This document shows, one piece after another, positions 41,637 to 50,985 of a stretch of DNA of 64,000 nt; the first letter of the stretch is position 1; each line of letters begins with the position of its first letter. This DNA comes from DAOVGZ01 sp964477815 (GTDB lineage Bacteria; Babelota; Babeliae; Babelales; Vermiphilaceae). Under the pieces are notes generated by a model. It was not told where the DNA came from. It worked only from the letters and a program-made list of their open reading frames with translations, and ran no database searches. The position numbers and the translations under genes are program-made. Location: contig CAYZEO010000001.1 in assembly GCA_964477815.1 (NCBI GenBank), positions 1 through 64,000 of the forward strand, read 5' to 3'.

Positions 41637-42938
41637 CTATGCCCCCCAAAAGTTTCTATAGGGGCATGACCAGGCCGGATAACAACAGATAGCACCTCTG
41701 GACGTGACGAACTGACAATCTTCACTGATTAAATTAAGAAGAGCGAGCCTGCTTTCTTTCGATGTTTCAACTGCAAACATAAGATAGTTTCCACAAGGAG
41801 ACCACGAGCACTCTTCCTTATTTCCAGCATTAAATGTCACCTGCCGATGTTTTTTTGTATTCAGGTCATACAGAAAAATCTGCATAACGCCTCGAACCAT
41901 TTTAGCATAGGCCAGCGCATTATTGCCGGGCGAGCAACTAGGTGATACACAATATCCTCCATTCGTTATCCGCTTTTGTTTTTCAGTTTCAAAACTGTAG
42001 CTATAAATCTGAGGTCCTTTCGTTTCAAAATCAGAACAAAAAAATAGTGTTTTACCATCTTGAGAAAATGTTGGAGCGATATTGTTACCCGAGTTAAAAG
42101 TAAGCTTTTTAAACACTCCTTTGGCAAAATAGTATAGTTGGCAGGTCCCTCCACCGCGAGAAGCACAAAAAACAACTTGCTTTCCATCGGGGGAAAATGC
42201 TGGAAGCATATTGATACCATCAAAGTTAGAAACTACTCTTCGACGCCCTTTCATATCAACAGAAACAAGCCGTACATTTTGATTTGTATGTTCGGAATAA
42301 AACAATAATGGATTGCTTGAATCTCTGTTCCAACAAGGAGCAACGTTAACCGTTGGTGTTGAAACTAAAAGTTTTTCATTACTTCCATCATAATCAGCAA
42401 CATAAATGTGTTTGAACGGTTTTTTCCCTGGTCGCCTCACCTCTTTGCAATAAGCTATCTTGGTACTAAAAAAACCTGCCTTACCAGTCAGTACAGGCCA
42501 AGCTGAATCAGTAATATGATGCGCCCATTCCCGAACATCTCTTCCCCTTTTTCTGTACTTTTTGCCTGCAATCATTGATGCACACTCAGCGTCATACAAA
42601 CGCCATTCATACACAGATCTCTTCTCTTGATTTAAAAAAAGGACAAGAGGAAAACCACGATCAAAAAATGTTTTTACGTCTTGATTTTTTCGCAACCTTG
42701 TCAAATATTCAACCTCAACAGAAAACTGCCGAGAAAATGCTAGATTACGTGCAATTTGTTGTGCAACAACTTGAAGATCTTTATTTTTTTTTCCAACCAT
42801 ACAAACAAGTAGCTTCACTCGTGCATGTTTAACCGCTTCTACCTGAATATCTACAGAAAAAAGAGAAAAAAAGTATGTTGTTAGAAAAAATAGTCCAGAA
42901 AAAATTACTTGTCTTTTGTATATCATTATTACTTTCAC
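41637..42938 (-). CDS. tolB: TolB, periplasmic beta-propeller of the Tol system
   Basis: The product is 433 residues: a signal peptide (RQVIFSGLFFLTTYFFSLF), an N-terminal alpha/beta domain (VVAQQIARNLAFSRQF) and a WD40-like propeller with repeated phrases such as MLPAFSPDGKQVVFCASRGG, APTFSQDGKTLFFCSDF and SPSCSPGNNALAYAK. GTG 42938 directly follows the tolA stop; ATG 42926 is an alternative. TolB links the inner-membrane Tol complex to Pal. No pal gene follows in the window, an unusual gap in the operon. Confidence 0.9.
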   Translation of the reverse strand: MKVIMIYKRQVIFSGLFFLTTYFFSLFSVDIQVEAVKHARVKLLVCMVGKKNKDLQVVAQQIARNLAFSRQFSVEVEYLTRLRKNQDVKTFFDRGFPLVLFLNQEKRSVYEWRLYDAECASMIAGKKYRKRGRDVREWAHHITDSAWPVLTGKAGFFSTKIAYCKEVRRPGKKPFKHIYVADYDGSNEKLLVSTPTVNVAPCWNRDSSNPLLFYSEHTNQNVRLVSVDMKGRRRVVSNFDGINMLPAFSPDGKQVVFCASRGGGTCQLYYFAKGVFKKLTFNSGNNIAPTFSQDGKTLFFCSDFETKGPQIYSYSFETEKQKRITNGGYCVSPSCSPGNNALAYAKMVRGVMQIFLYDLNTKKHRQVTFNAGNKEECSWSPCGNYLMFAVETSKESRLALLNLISEDCQFVTSRGAICCYPAWSCPYRNFWGA

Positions 42939-43736
42939 TCACTGCTTGAAAGTTATACTAAACTCTTTTCCGTGGGCCCACTGCTGTAATTGCATTCGAG
43001 AAACTGCAGTTCGCGCACTAATATCGTACATTAAAACTCCAGAAGATTGCGCAACTGATGTTTTTGTCACCCTGCCACTCCAGTCAACAAGAACCTTGAG
43101 AACACAAACCAGATCTTTTGATAAACCAACAGGAGGAGACCAATATCGAACAACCTCTCTCTGCATTTCATCCTGCATTCGAAAAGCTTCCATTTCAACC
43201 TGTCCCACGTAAATTGGCTTTTGTTTTTCTTCTACGATTTTTTTGTTTTTTGCAACAACATTTTTTGACTTTTTTTTAATAGACCTTGCTATTTTCTTTT
43301 TCGATTGTTTTTTTTGCACGATTTTTTGCGCTTTTTTCTTTTGAGCAACTATTTTTTTCTTTGGTTTTGGTTTCTGCTTCTGAATTTTTTTCGGTTTTGA
43401 TTTTTGCGCAACATGCTTCTTTTTTGGTTTTGAAAACGAAGTGAGTGTTGTTGATTTACTTTTCTTTTTTTTCAAACTACTTGCACCGGCCGATTGCAGA
43501 TTTTTTGTAACTGCTTGTTTATGCACTCTTTTTGCAAATGGCATAAACACAACGGGAGCGCCAGCACTCAAAAATTTTGTACTCACTGTTACATCGTATG
43601 AAAAAAAATTCCCTTTATACAAAAAAAGGACAAAAAACAAAAAAAGACTATGCGATACAAAAGAAAAAAGTAGCAACTTCGCCCAAAATAAAAGTCGCCT
43701 AGACGTTCGAAGGATTTTGCGTTGCCAATGCAACAT
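42939..43736 (-). CDS. tolA: TolA/TonB-like protein, lysine-rich linker
   Basis: An N-terminal membrane anchor (LLFWAKLLLFSFVSHSLFLF) is followed by a very Lys-rich linker of about 120 residues (KKKHVAQKSKPKKIQKQ and more) and a C-terminal domain with VRYWSPPVGLSKDLVCVLKV and AQSSGVLMYDISARTAVSR, which matches the TolA C-terminal domain. It spans the periplasm to connect TolQR with TolB. The start (ATG 43736) lies within the end of tolR. The linker has more Lys and less Ala than in proteobacterial TolA. Confidence 0.82.
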   Translation of the reverse strand: MLHWQRKILRTSRRLLFWAKLLLFSFVSHSLFLFFVLFLYKGNFFSYDVTVSTKFLSAGAPVVFMPFAKRVHKQAVTKNLQSAGASSLKKKKSKSTTLTSFSKPKKKHVAQKSKPKKIQKQKPKPKKKIVAQKKKAQKIVQKKQSKKKIARSIKKKSKNVVAKNKKIVEEKQKPIYVGQVEMEAFRMQDEMQREVVRYWSPPVGLSKDLVCVLKVLVDWSGRVTKTSVAQSSGVLMYDISARTAVSRMQLQQWAHGKEFSITFKQ

Positions 43737-44121
43737 AATCCACACCCCCTACAACTTTAATTTGGTCAACGACTTTTATTACCTTTCCATACTGAACATT
43801 TTTATCTGCACGAACAAATACAGTCTTTTGTTTATTGCCTCCTACCTTTTGCTTGACGGTAGGAATAAGATTTTCGATAGATATTTGTTTATCATCAAAA
43901 AAAATCTGCTCTTTTGCATTAATATAGACAATGAGCTCCTGCTTTTCTTTACCAGCTTCTTGCGACTTTCCATCCGGCAGCGTCACTTTTATCGCATTGC
44001 GCATCATGGGCGCAGTTATCATAAAAATAATCAATAGCGTCAACGCTGTATCGATCATTGGAGTTAAGGTTAATTCTGCCCGTTCCAGCCGAGATCTTTT
44101 TCTACGCATTCTTCGCGCCAT
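43699..44121 (-). CDS. tolR: TolR/ExbD, proton-channel subunit
   Basis: The 140-residue product begins with a basic head and the single membrane helix containing the proton-carrying Asp (LTLTPMIDTALTLLIIFMI), followed by the periplasmic domain ending in YGKVIKVVDQIKVVGGVDYVA. It works with TolQ to energise TolA. It overlaps tolA by 38 bp and lies 8 bp after tolQ. Confidence 0.93.
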   Translation of the reverse strand: MARRMRRKRSRLERAELTLTPMIDTALTLLIIFMITAPMMRNAIKVTLPDGKSQEAGKEKQELIVYINAKEQIFFDDKQISIENLIPTVKQKVGGNKQKTVFVRADKNVQYGKVIKVVDQIKVVGGVDYVALATQNPSNV

Positions 44122-44129
44122 AATACCCC

Positions 44130-44819
44130 CTACTTACTCATTAATCGTTGCACAAGAACCATGAACTGGTCTGACAATCTAATAAAATGCCGATCAAGTT
44201 TTCGTATCTGGGAAGAACAGTAGCTAAACATAACATAAGCAGGAATAGCAACAACAAGACCTGTTAACGTTGTAACAAGCGCTTCAGCGATTCCGGGAGC
44301 AACAGTCGCAATGTCAGCACTTTGTCGTTCGCTAATTCTGACAAATGCATGAATTAAACCCCATACAGTGCCAAAAAGACCGATCAACGGAGCAACAGCC
44401 GAAGTTGTTGAAAGAAATGACATGTACGATTCCTCTGCATGTAACACATCTTCTACCGTCTGGTCAACGTGCTGTTGAACAAGTTCCAATTCAGACAAAC
44501 TTAACCCCTTTTTAGCTTCACCTTCAGGAGAAAGCAGAATCGATTTTAAAAAGTTCAAGTTTCTAGCCAAAAAATAACCTGGCATAGTCCCGGCATATTT
44601 TGACGCAATCTCTAAAAGTTGTTCAAATTGTGTAACATTTTTCATATCTTTACGAGCTGCCACCATCTGCCGCTTTTTTATTCTCAACAAGATAAGTTTA
44701 TAAAAAAAGATTGCCCAACATACAATTGATATTCCAAGCAATAGCAAAAGAATAAGCTTTGTTATAAAGTCAGCCTGCACAATCAAATGCCACATCGAAT
44801 TACCCATAAAAATTTTCAT
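44130..44819 (-). CDS. tolQ: TolQ/ExbB, proton-channel subunit
   Basis: The 229-residue product has three membrane segments: near 18-40 (FITKLILLLLLGISIVCWAI), 140-160 (SAVAPLIGLFGTVWGLIHAF) and 180-200 (EALVTTLTGLVVAIPAYV). The last two are the highly conserved ExbB/TolQ region. First gene of tolQ-tolR-tolA-tolB; it starts 22 bp after the cca stop, so cca may be upstream in the same transcript. Confidence 0.94.
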   Translation of the reverse strand: MKIFMGNSMWHLIVQADFITKLILLLLLGISIVCWAIFFYKLILLRIKKRQMVAARKDMKNVTQFEQLLEIASKYAGTMPGYFLARNLNFLKSILLSPEGEAKKGLSLSELELVQQHVDQTVEDVLHAEESYMSFLSTTSAVAPLIGLFGTVWGLIHAFVRISERQSADIATVAPGIAEALVTTLTGLVVAIPAYVMFSYCSSQIRKLDRHFIRLSDQFMVLVQRLMSK

Positions 44820-44841
44820 TTTGTATCACCTCTTTTAAATT

Positions 44842-46257
44842 TCATTTCTCTTGCACATCCGTTAAAGCACGTCGCCGCAATTCAGCCTTGTCCTTTATTC
44901 CTTCTTGAATTTGAATTTCATACGCCTTTTTGAGCACCTCTCCCATTGCTGGGCCAGGTTTAATAACATCAAGAAGATCTCTCCCCTGAAGCACCGGATG
45001 CTCCGGTCTTTCTTGAACCTTTGCCTTTTGAGCAAGCATTAAAAATTTGTCAATCACAGGAAATTTCTTTACAAGCGGTTTACCCTTAACCGGATTTCTT
45101 CCCTGCTTGTCAGCAAAAGCAACTTTCGCCAACATGACAATAGTGGCATTTGGTGCAAGCTTTTTTGCAAGACGTTTGTACGCAGATTGTCCCGCATGGG
45201 AACTCACAAACTGAAATGGTGCCATGTGATACCGTACTAATTTTGCGACAGCATCACGAAGCTCTATTTTTTTAGAAATTCTTCTCAGCATCGCCTTTGA
45301 AAGAGCAAATCCTTCTTTCGAGTGCCCAAGACTTTTCCAGACACCACCAACTTTCTCTGTTGTAGAAACCTTGCCAAGATCGTGACACAACACAGCGAAC
45401 ATAACAATCAACTTTTCATTTTCATCTTTATACTCAAACCGCGCTGCCGCATCAACAGCCTGCATGGTGTGCTCAAATACTTCGCCTTCAGGATGCTTCA
45501 CAGGGTCTTGCGGGATATCAATAATAGCTGCAAGCTCTGGAAGAATTTCGGACAATCGACCAATATGACGCAACCACTTTATTCCACGAGATGGATTTCG
45601 TGACTTAAGCAAAAGTTTTTCAAATTCAATCTCGATACGTTCAACTGAAATACCTGAAATATCCATCCTTGAACAAAGATCGTTCAACTGATTATCGGGA
45701 CTCATCTCAAAACGACCAACAAACTGCATTACTCTAAAAAGACGAAGTGGATCCTCCACAAAAAGTTTAGCGTCTGGCGTGCGAAGAACTCTGTTTCGCA
45801 AATCCTCCAAGCCGCCAAACGGATCAATCAACTCAAACGAAACAAGGTCGATCCCCATAGCATTAATGGTCAAATCCCTTCGCTTAAACGCCTGTTCAAT
45901 TTCCATATTGGGGTCTATTTTCACATCAGGTTTTCGCCCCGACTCGTCAATTCGTGGCATCGACCAATCAACATTAACTCCGTGCAATCGAAAAACTCCG
46001 TAGGCTTTTCCAACCAGACTAACCACACCATGTTCTTTAAGCAGATTTTCAAAATCATTCGGTAAAAATCCATGCACCTCGATATCCAAATCTTTTACCG
46101 TCCGTTCAATCAAAAGATCTCTGACCGCTCCCCCAACAAGAAACGCTCGACCACCACGTGCATCAATACTCTGGACAATGCTTGTAACTTCCGGGTAAGA
46201 TCTAAGAACTGCTTGAATAGTTTTGATAATTCCTGGAGCAATTTTTGTAGACTTCAT
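44842..46257 (-). CDS. cca: CCA-adding tRNA nucleotidyltransferase / poly(A) polymerase family with HD domain
   Basis: The product is 472 residues from ATG 46257 (the frame opens at 46341). The nucleotidyltransferase head shows FLVGGAVRDLL, the metal-binding DLDIEV and RRDLTINAMGID; an HD domain follows with FEHTMQAVD and VLCHDLGKV. It repairs or adds the tRNA CCA end. All four tRNAs in this window encode CCA, so a repair role is likely. The exact specificity (CCA versus poly(A)) is not certain from motifs alone. Confidence 0.9.
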   Translation of the reverse strand: MKSTKIAPGIIKTIQAVLRSYPEVTSIVQSIDARGGRAFLVGGAVRDLLIERTVKDLDIEVHGFLPNDFENLLKEHGVVSLVGKAYGVFRLHGVNVDWSMPRIDESGRKPDVKIDPNMEIEQAFKRRDLTINAMGIDLVSFELIDPFGGLEDLRNRVLRTPDAKLFVEDPLRLFRVMQFVGRFEMSPDNQLNDLCSRMDISGISVERIEIEFEKLLLKSRNPSRGIKWLRHIGRLSEILPELAAIIDIPQDPVKHPEGEVFEHTMQAVDAAARFEYKDENEKLIVMFAVLCHDLGKVSTTEKVGGVWKSLGHSKEGFALSKAMLRRISKKIELRDAVAKLVRYHMAPFQFVSSHAGQSAYKRLAKKLAPNATIVMLAKVAFADKQGRNPVKGKPLVKKFPVIDKFLMLAQKAKVQERPEHPVLQGRDLLDVIKPGPAMGEVLKKAYEIQIQEGIKDKAELRRRALTDVQEK

Positions 46258-46315
46258 AAAACTTTCACACAAAAAAAATAGTTGATGACCATCCCAACGA
46301 ACGGAGGAAATGACT

Positions 46316-47236
46316 ATGAGATCGTCCCACCTCGTATGCAAAATCTTACTTATTAATTCATTTTTTTGCCAGTGTTCACTCGCAAAATTTTCTTTTGAGT
46401 CAATTAAATCATACTTTTTTAAGAAACCACACGAACAGGTTATACAGAAAGAGTTTGCCTTAGAAAATCAGGGAACACTCGCTCTAAAAAATATAAGCGG
46501 CGATATTTTCATCAAAGAATGGGATCAAAACTCAATTCAATTAAAAGCAACAAAGCAAGCCTCTAAAGAAGAAGACCTTAAAAATGTAGACATCAAGATT
46601 GCCACCAGAAAAAAAGGAATTGTTGTCTCCACAAAACGACAAAATAAAAAGTGTAATGCCTCCATCAACTACGAATTAATTGTTCCACGAAAAATTCGAG
46701 TAAGTGTAGCAACAACAAAGGGCTCTATATCTGTTGAAAAATTAAACGCAACAGTGAAAGCAAAAACAGACAACGGCGACATCAACATTTCCGATACAAA
46801 GGGAAATATTGTTGCCGCAACCAACCGAGGATCAATAACAATCAACAAAGCAACTGGAAATATTCGTGCTACAACAGTCAGCGGAAATATCACTATCGAC
46901 AAAGCATCACGAAATGTAGTTGCAAAAACAAAAAGTGGTGCTATTTACACCACATGCTCTGACATTCCTGCTCTTGATACCGTCGCACTCAGCACACAGT
47001 CAGGCAATATCACACTCACACTTCCCAAAAAGGTAAATGCTGAGCTGCAAGCAAAAACAACTCGCGGGAAAGTAACTTCGGAGCACTACATCACTGTTAA
47101 ACCGCACACAGTCCAACTAAACAAACAGACATGGGCGCGACTGAAAAAAGAAGTTGACGGCACACTTGGCACCGGAGAAGCAACAATTAAACTACAAGCA
47201 AAATCTGGCAACATAAAAATTTTAAAAACAACATAA
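46316..47236 (+). CDS. Exported DUF4097-type beta-helix (putative adhesin) protein
   Basis: The product is about 306 residues. ATG 46316 lies 8 nt after GGAGG, better than ATG 46310 (2 nt). A signal peptide (VCKILLINSFFCQCSLA) leads to short repeats of the form T-x-x-G-x-I-x-I: TDNGDINIS, TNRGSITIN, TVSGNITID, TQSGNITLT, AKSGNIKIL. Such stacks form the beta-helix seen in DUF4097 proteins. Function is unknown beyond likely surface exposure. It is divergent from cca. Confidence 0.75.
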   Translation: MRSSHLVCKILLINSFFCQCSLAKFSFESIKSYFFKKPHEQVIQKEFALENQGTLALKNISGDIFIKEWDQNSIQLKATKQASKEEDLKNVDIKIATRKKGIVVSTKRQNKKCNASINYELIVPRKIRVSVATTKGSISVEKLNATVKAKTDNGDINISDTKGNIVAATNRGSITINKATGNIRATTVSGNITIDKASRNVVAKTKSGAIYTTCSDIPALDTVALSTQSGNITLTLPKKVNAELQAKTTRGKVTSEHYITVKPHTVQLNKQTWARLKKEVDGTLGTGEATIKLQAKSGNIKILKTT

Positions 47237-47340
47237 AGAACAAGCTTCCACACTTCAACTTCTTGACAGATAGGCTATTTAATTTGTATTTTCCCTGTAT
47301 CATCCATTTTTTACCAAATCTTTTTTTAGGGAAGGTCTTT

Positions 47341-47844
47341 ATGAATAAGCAAAGAATATTTATCATTTTTTTGATATCAATCATCGGACCTGCAGCAATA
47401 ACACATGGTATGATCGACAAAAATACAATAAAAAACAAGAAAAAACTTACCATTATTATCCCTAAAAACGAAGTTTCCAGATCCGTGATGAAAAAATTCT
47501 CGAAAATACCACTTTCCCCCAGCACAAAAGGAAACACAAAAAAAATATATAACGCCATGGTAAACGCCTGCCAAGATCATTTCCATGATGAAAAAAAAAT
47601 GCTTGCAGATATCGATAATGAAATCGGCAAACTCATTGGTAAAAAATATTCAAAGGATCCAGACATTTCAAAGGGTGTTACCCTATGGCTTAAGGAAATG
47701 GAAAAGAAAGATAAGAGTAAGGTTCTTTTATTGAAAAAATTGATAAATGCTTATATTTCTGGCAAGGCTTTATTTGTAAAAAAGTTATGGGAAAAACATT
47801 TTGCTGAAAAAAATGAAGTTATCCGAAAATTAATTTTTTATTAA
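47341..47844 (+). CDS. Hypothetical secreted protein
   Basis: The frame opens at 47263, but ATG 47341 with a GAAGG site gives 167 residues beginning with a signal peptide (MNKQRIFIIFLISIIGPAAI). The rest is charged and helical (KKMLADIDNEIGKLIGKKY, LWLKEMEKKDKSKVLLLKK). No domain is recognised. It lies 104 bp after the DUF4097 gene and may share its transcript. Confidence 0.65.
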   Translation: MNKQRIFIIFLISIIGPAAITHGMIDKNTIKNKKKLTIIIPKNEVSRSVMKKFSKIPLSPSTKGNTKKIYNAMVNACQDHFHDEKKMLADIDNEIGKLIGKKYSKDPDISKGVTLWLKEMEKKDKSKVLLLKKLINAYISGKALFVKKLWEKHFAEKNEVIRKLIFY

Positions 47845-47913
47845 AAAACTACGGCGGACAGTCTCCGCCTCTTTCTATTTAACTTTTTATTAATTATTTA
47901 AATTACCTCCTTG

Positions 47914-47989
47914 AATCCGTCTTCGCCTAACGGCTACGCCGGACTGAAGAAAGCTGGCCTGCCAGGCGTAGCTCCACGGGAGCGGAGAC
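47914..47989 (-). repeat. 76-bp GC-rich element abutting tRNA-Ala
   Basis: It begins exactly after the tRNA-Ala CCA on the transcribed strand. It is 74/76 identical to the element after tRNA-Ser (55538-55613). It contains complementary segments (GCCTGCCAGGC; GTCTTCGCC against GGCGTAGCC-type arms; GCTCC/GGAGC), so the RNA would fold strongly. It is much GC-richer than its surroundings. Confidence 0.8.
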
Positions 47990-48065
47990 TGGTGGAGCTG
48001 GCCGGGATCGAACCGGTGACCTCACGAATGCCATTCGTGCGCTCTACCAACTGAGCTACAGCCCC
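47990..48065 (-). tRNA. tRNA-Ala (GGC)
   Basis: A 76-nt cloverleaf on the minus strand: acceptor GGGGCTG/CAGCTCC with the G3-U70 pair that identifies tRNA-Ala, anticodon stem CACGA/TCGTG with loop ATGGCAT (anticodon GGC), T loop TTCGATC and encoded CCA. The 3' end runs directly into the 76-bp repeat. Confidence 0.97.
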
Positions 48066-48263
48066 ACAAAAAAAGTATAACACTCCACTTATATTTCTCT
48101 TTTAATCCAAATCACATTGAAAAAAACTGCCGTGTCCGACGAAGCTCATCAAAGCGTAGAAAAGAAATTTTACTCAAAGAGCTTGTCCTGAATCAACTGA
48201 AAGATATAATCATTGTACGAAACGTTATGCGAAATTGCAAAGTTTAACAGAAAGGTGATATAG

Positions 48264-50024
48264 ATGTTAAAAAGGCTGTATCTACTTGGTCTTTTGGCTT
48301 TTTCATTGTTTTTATCAACTGAAAATATTGAATCAAAAACAACACTTTCTAGTGAATATGTTGATGGCAAAAGTAGAAAGGTTTCTCTTAGTGTTAAAGT
48401 TCGCCCCAAGGACTTTGTACTTGAAGAATCAATTAACATTTCAGTTGATCATCCTGATGTCATACTTTCAAACTGGAAGATAAGCCGTCCAACAGTTGAA
48501 CAGTACGTACCGGACTTCAAAGATACAAAAAAACTACTTGATGGAGATTTTGTTATTTCGCTAAGTACTCTTTCAGATAAGCCTATTGAGACAATCAAAG
48601 GCGCGCGTCTTTACCTTTCGTACTACCTGCATTCAAAAAAGGAAACCGTACAAGAAATTTTATTGTTGAAAAACGGTGGAACATCAAAAACAAAACCTAC
48701 CATTTCTTTACCTGGAGACAAGGTAGAAGAAGTGATTCCAATTGTTAAAACAGATAAATCTAAAAAAAAGATAAAAGGCTGGTCCGCCTACATTTCTGAT
48801 TTGGTAACGAAAACAGAAAGTCTTTGGATTCGATTGTTACTTGTACTACTACTTGGCCTTTTGATGAGCTTGACACCATGCATCTATCCAATGATTCCAA
48901 TAACTATGGGTATTTTACAATCTCGAGGCAGTAAATCCGTCGCTTATAACTTTTTACAATCTTTGCTGTACACCTGTGGCATCGCAACAACATTTGCCAT
49001 TCTTGGACTTATTGCAGCATTTACGGGACAAGTTTTTGGCAGCATAATGACCAACCCTATTTTCATTGTCATTCTCTCAGCCTTGCTCGCCTACCTTGGG
49101 CTTTCTATGTTCGGATTTTATGAAATGTATACTCCAAAATTTATGCGCTCAGGAACTAACGCCGGGTCACTCAAAAAGTCTTTGTTTTCCACCTTTTTGT
49201 TTGGAGCTGCCAGCGGAACAGTCGCATCACCCTGCCTTTCGCCTGGCCTAATTTTACTCCTCAGTATCGTCACAGCACTTGGAAATAAATTACTGGGCTT
49301 TGTACTTTTGTTCGCTTTTGGATTTGGTCTTGGGATACCGCTTCTCATTCTTGGTACCTTCTCAAGCTCATTAAATGCCCTACCTAGAGCGGGAATGTGG
49401 ATGGTAGAGGTAAAAAAAATATTTGGATTCATGCTGTTCGGCATGGTTTTTTATTTTTTAAGCGCAATTGTACCGATGAGTATTTTATTTGTTCTAGCAA
49501 CGTTATTTATGCTTGCAGCAAGCATTTTTTACTTCTATAGCATTACTTCAAGCGATTCAAGCGGAGTAAAAACAACAAAAAACATTATTGGCATTTTATG
49601 CGCCATATTAGCTGTTTTTCTTGCATTTCAGACCTACAAATCGATTTTTTGGAAAGATACCCGTGTTTCTGAAACATTTTGGCTAAAAGATCCGGACAAA
49701 GCCCTTGCTGTAGCTAAACAAAAGAAAAAGCTCCTCTTTATCGACATCGGAGGCCAGTTTTGCTCAATCTGTAAGGCTATTGACCGCACACTTTTATCAA
49801 ACAAAAAGGTCAGAACCGCACTCAATGCCTTTGTCAACTTAAAAATTGACGGTAATAGCTGCCCAGAAAAGAAATTCAACAATCTGTGTAAAAAATATGA
49901 GGTGGTCGGATTTCCAACATTTCTACTTATAGATCCCGCATCTGGAGATCTTATTGCACGCTGGGCAAGTGAGCTATACGACGTAAAACCAGAACAATTT
50001 ATCAAAGAACTCTCACGGTACTGA
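48264..50024 (+). CDS. dsbD: Thiol:disulfide interchange protein DsbD
   Basis: The product is 586 residues: signal peptide, N-terminal periplasmic domain (about 25-150), eight or so membrane helices (about 190-465) with the paired Cys in LTPCIYPMIP and ASPCLSPG, and a C-terminal thioredoxin-like domain with the redox motif FCSICK (about 500) and GFPTFLLIDP. DsbD carries electrons from cytoplasmic thioredoxin to periplasmic disulfides. With TrxB it forms a reducing route for the Cys-containing exported proteins seen nearby. Confidence 0.92.
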   Translation: MLKRLYLLGLLAFSLFLSTENIESKTTLSSEYVDGKSRKVSLSVKVRPKDFVLEESINISVDHPDVILSNWKISRPTVEQYVPDFKDTKKLLDGDFVISLSTLSDKPIETIKGARLYLSYYLHSKKETVQEILLLKNGGTSKTKPTISLPGDKVEEVIPIVKTDKSKKKIKGWSAYISDLVTKTESLWIRLLLVLLLGLLMSLTPCIYPMIPITMGILQSRGSKSVAYNFLQSLLYTCGIATTFAILGLIAAFTGQVFGSIMTNPIFIVILSALLAYLGLSMFGFYEMYTPKFMRSGTNAGSLKKSLFSTFLFGAASGTVASPCLSPGLILLLSIVTALGNKLLGFVLLFAFGFGLGIPLLILGTFSSSLNALPRAGMWMVEVKKIFGFMLFGMVFYFLSAIVPMSILFVLATLFMLAASIFYFYSITSSDSSGVKTTKNIIGILCAILAVFLAFQTYKSIFWKDTRVSETFWLKDPDKALAVAKQKKKLLFIDIGGQFCSICKAIDRTLLSNKKVRTALNAFVNLKIDGNSCPEKKFNNLCKKYEVVGFPTFLLIDPASGDLIARWASELYDVKPEQFIKELSRY

Positions 50025-50225
50025 CCAAAATCATAAATCTCACCTTAATTTCGAATCCCTAGCCTGTTGGGCTTCCTACAGGCTTTCATTTATACAAAAA
50101 GCACATGTCGCAGAAAAACAAAAATGCTCGAACAAAGGCGACAAACCATTGCGCTTGCCCATGTGAAAATGCAAAAATAAAGAATGATAGACCTTTTGAT
50201 TAAAAATTTTAGAAAAGGACTGTAA

Positions 50226-50985
50226 ATGAAGAAAAAGAAACTTTTATTCGCTCTCCTCGCAACAGTTTTTCTTACACCTACGGCAAAAGCTGCTTTCTGG
50301 AACTGGACCCACGTATATGTCCGCAATAACACTGACTGTGAATTTGTTCGAGGCAAAACAACAATCATCTCCCAAAACTACCCACGCACCAGTATCATAC
50401 ACAAATCAACTTCAAAAGATAAAATAGATATTAAGCCACACTCTCGACAATGGGTATTTTCTATTCCTAGAAGACATTCGGGTGCAGGGGTCAATTTTGC
50501 AATACTCTTTGGGCAAGGACCAGTGGTATTCGCCAGTGTTATAACAAGTTTAATTCAAGAATCAAGCAAAAAATACCAAAAACCCAAAGCAACTGTAAGT
50601 TCATCCATATATCTTAAGTCAGATCCACGCGTACGCATCGGAGTCAGCTTACAATCTAAAGCTAAGAAAGGTTCTGCTGGACAGTTTTCGTATATATCCT
50701 ATCAAAGCAAAGACCTATTTTCTGGTTTCCTAGGCAAAAAGTTTAAAGTTTCTTACAAGTGGCATGGTCGCCTCGGTCAAATATACAAAAATCTTTTTAT
50801 TACCATAGATCCTGTTGANNNNNNNNNNNNNNNNNNNNNNNNNNNNNNNNNNNNNNNNNNNNNNNNNNNNNNNNNNNNNNNNNNNNNNNNNNNNNNNNNN
50901 NNNNNNNNNNNNNNNNNNCAAAAATCTTTTTATTACCATAGATCCTGTTGATCCAAATGTTTGCAAAAAAAAGGAATCTAAATGA
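50226..50985 (+). CDS. Hypothetical secreted protein interrupted by an assembly gap
   Basis: A signal peptide (basic MKKKKLLFALLATVFL, then TPTAKA) precedes a beta-rich domain (WTHVYVRNNTDCEF, KIDIKPHSRQWVF). The coding sequence meets 100 N at 50819. The 33 bases before the N run are repeated exactly after it, and merging them gives 627 nt, exactly 209 codons, ending in ...DPNVCKKKESK and TGA at 50983-50985, which overlaps the next start (ATGA). The true product is therefore probably 208 residues. Family unknown; its style resembles the 16604-17212 product. Confidence 0.65.
50786..50951. other. Scaffold gap (100 N, 50819-50918) flanked by an identical 33-bp sequence
   Basis: Exactly 100 N, a conventional unknown-size gap, with 33 identical bases immediately before (50786-50818) and after (50919-50951). 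This is the expected trace of two contigs that overlap by one assembly word and were scaffolded without merging. It is not a biological repeat in the simplest reading. Confidence 0.85.

Noticed and set aside
50786..50951. Genuine 33-bp direct repeat flanking an inserted element
   Set aside because: The exact 100-N gap and the restored reading frame upon collapse favour an assembly artefact.
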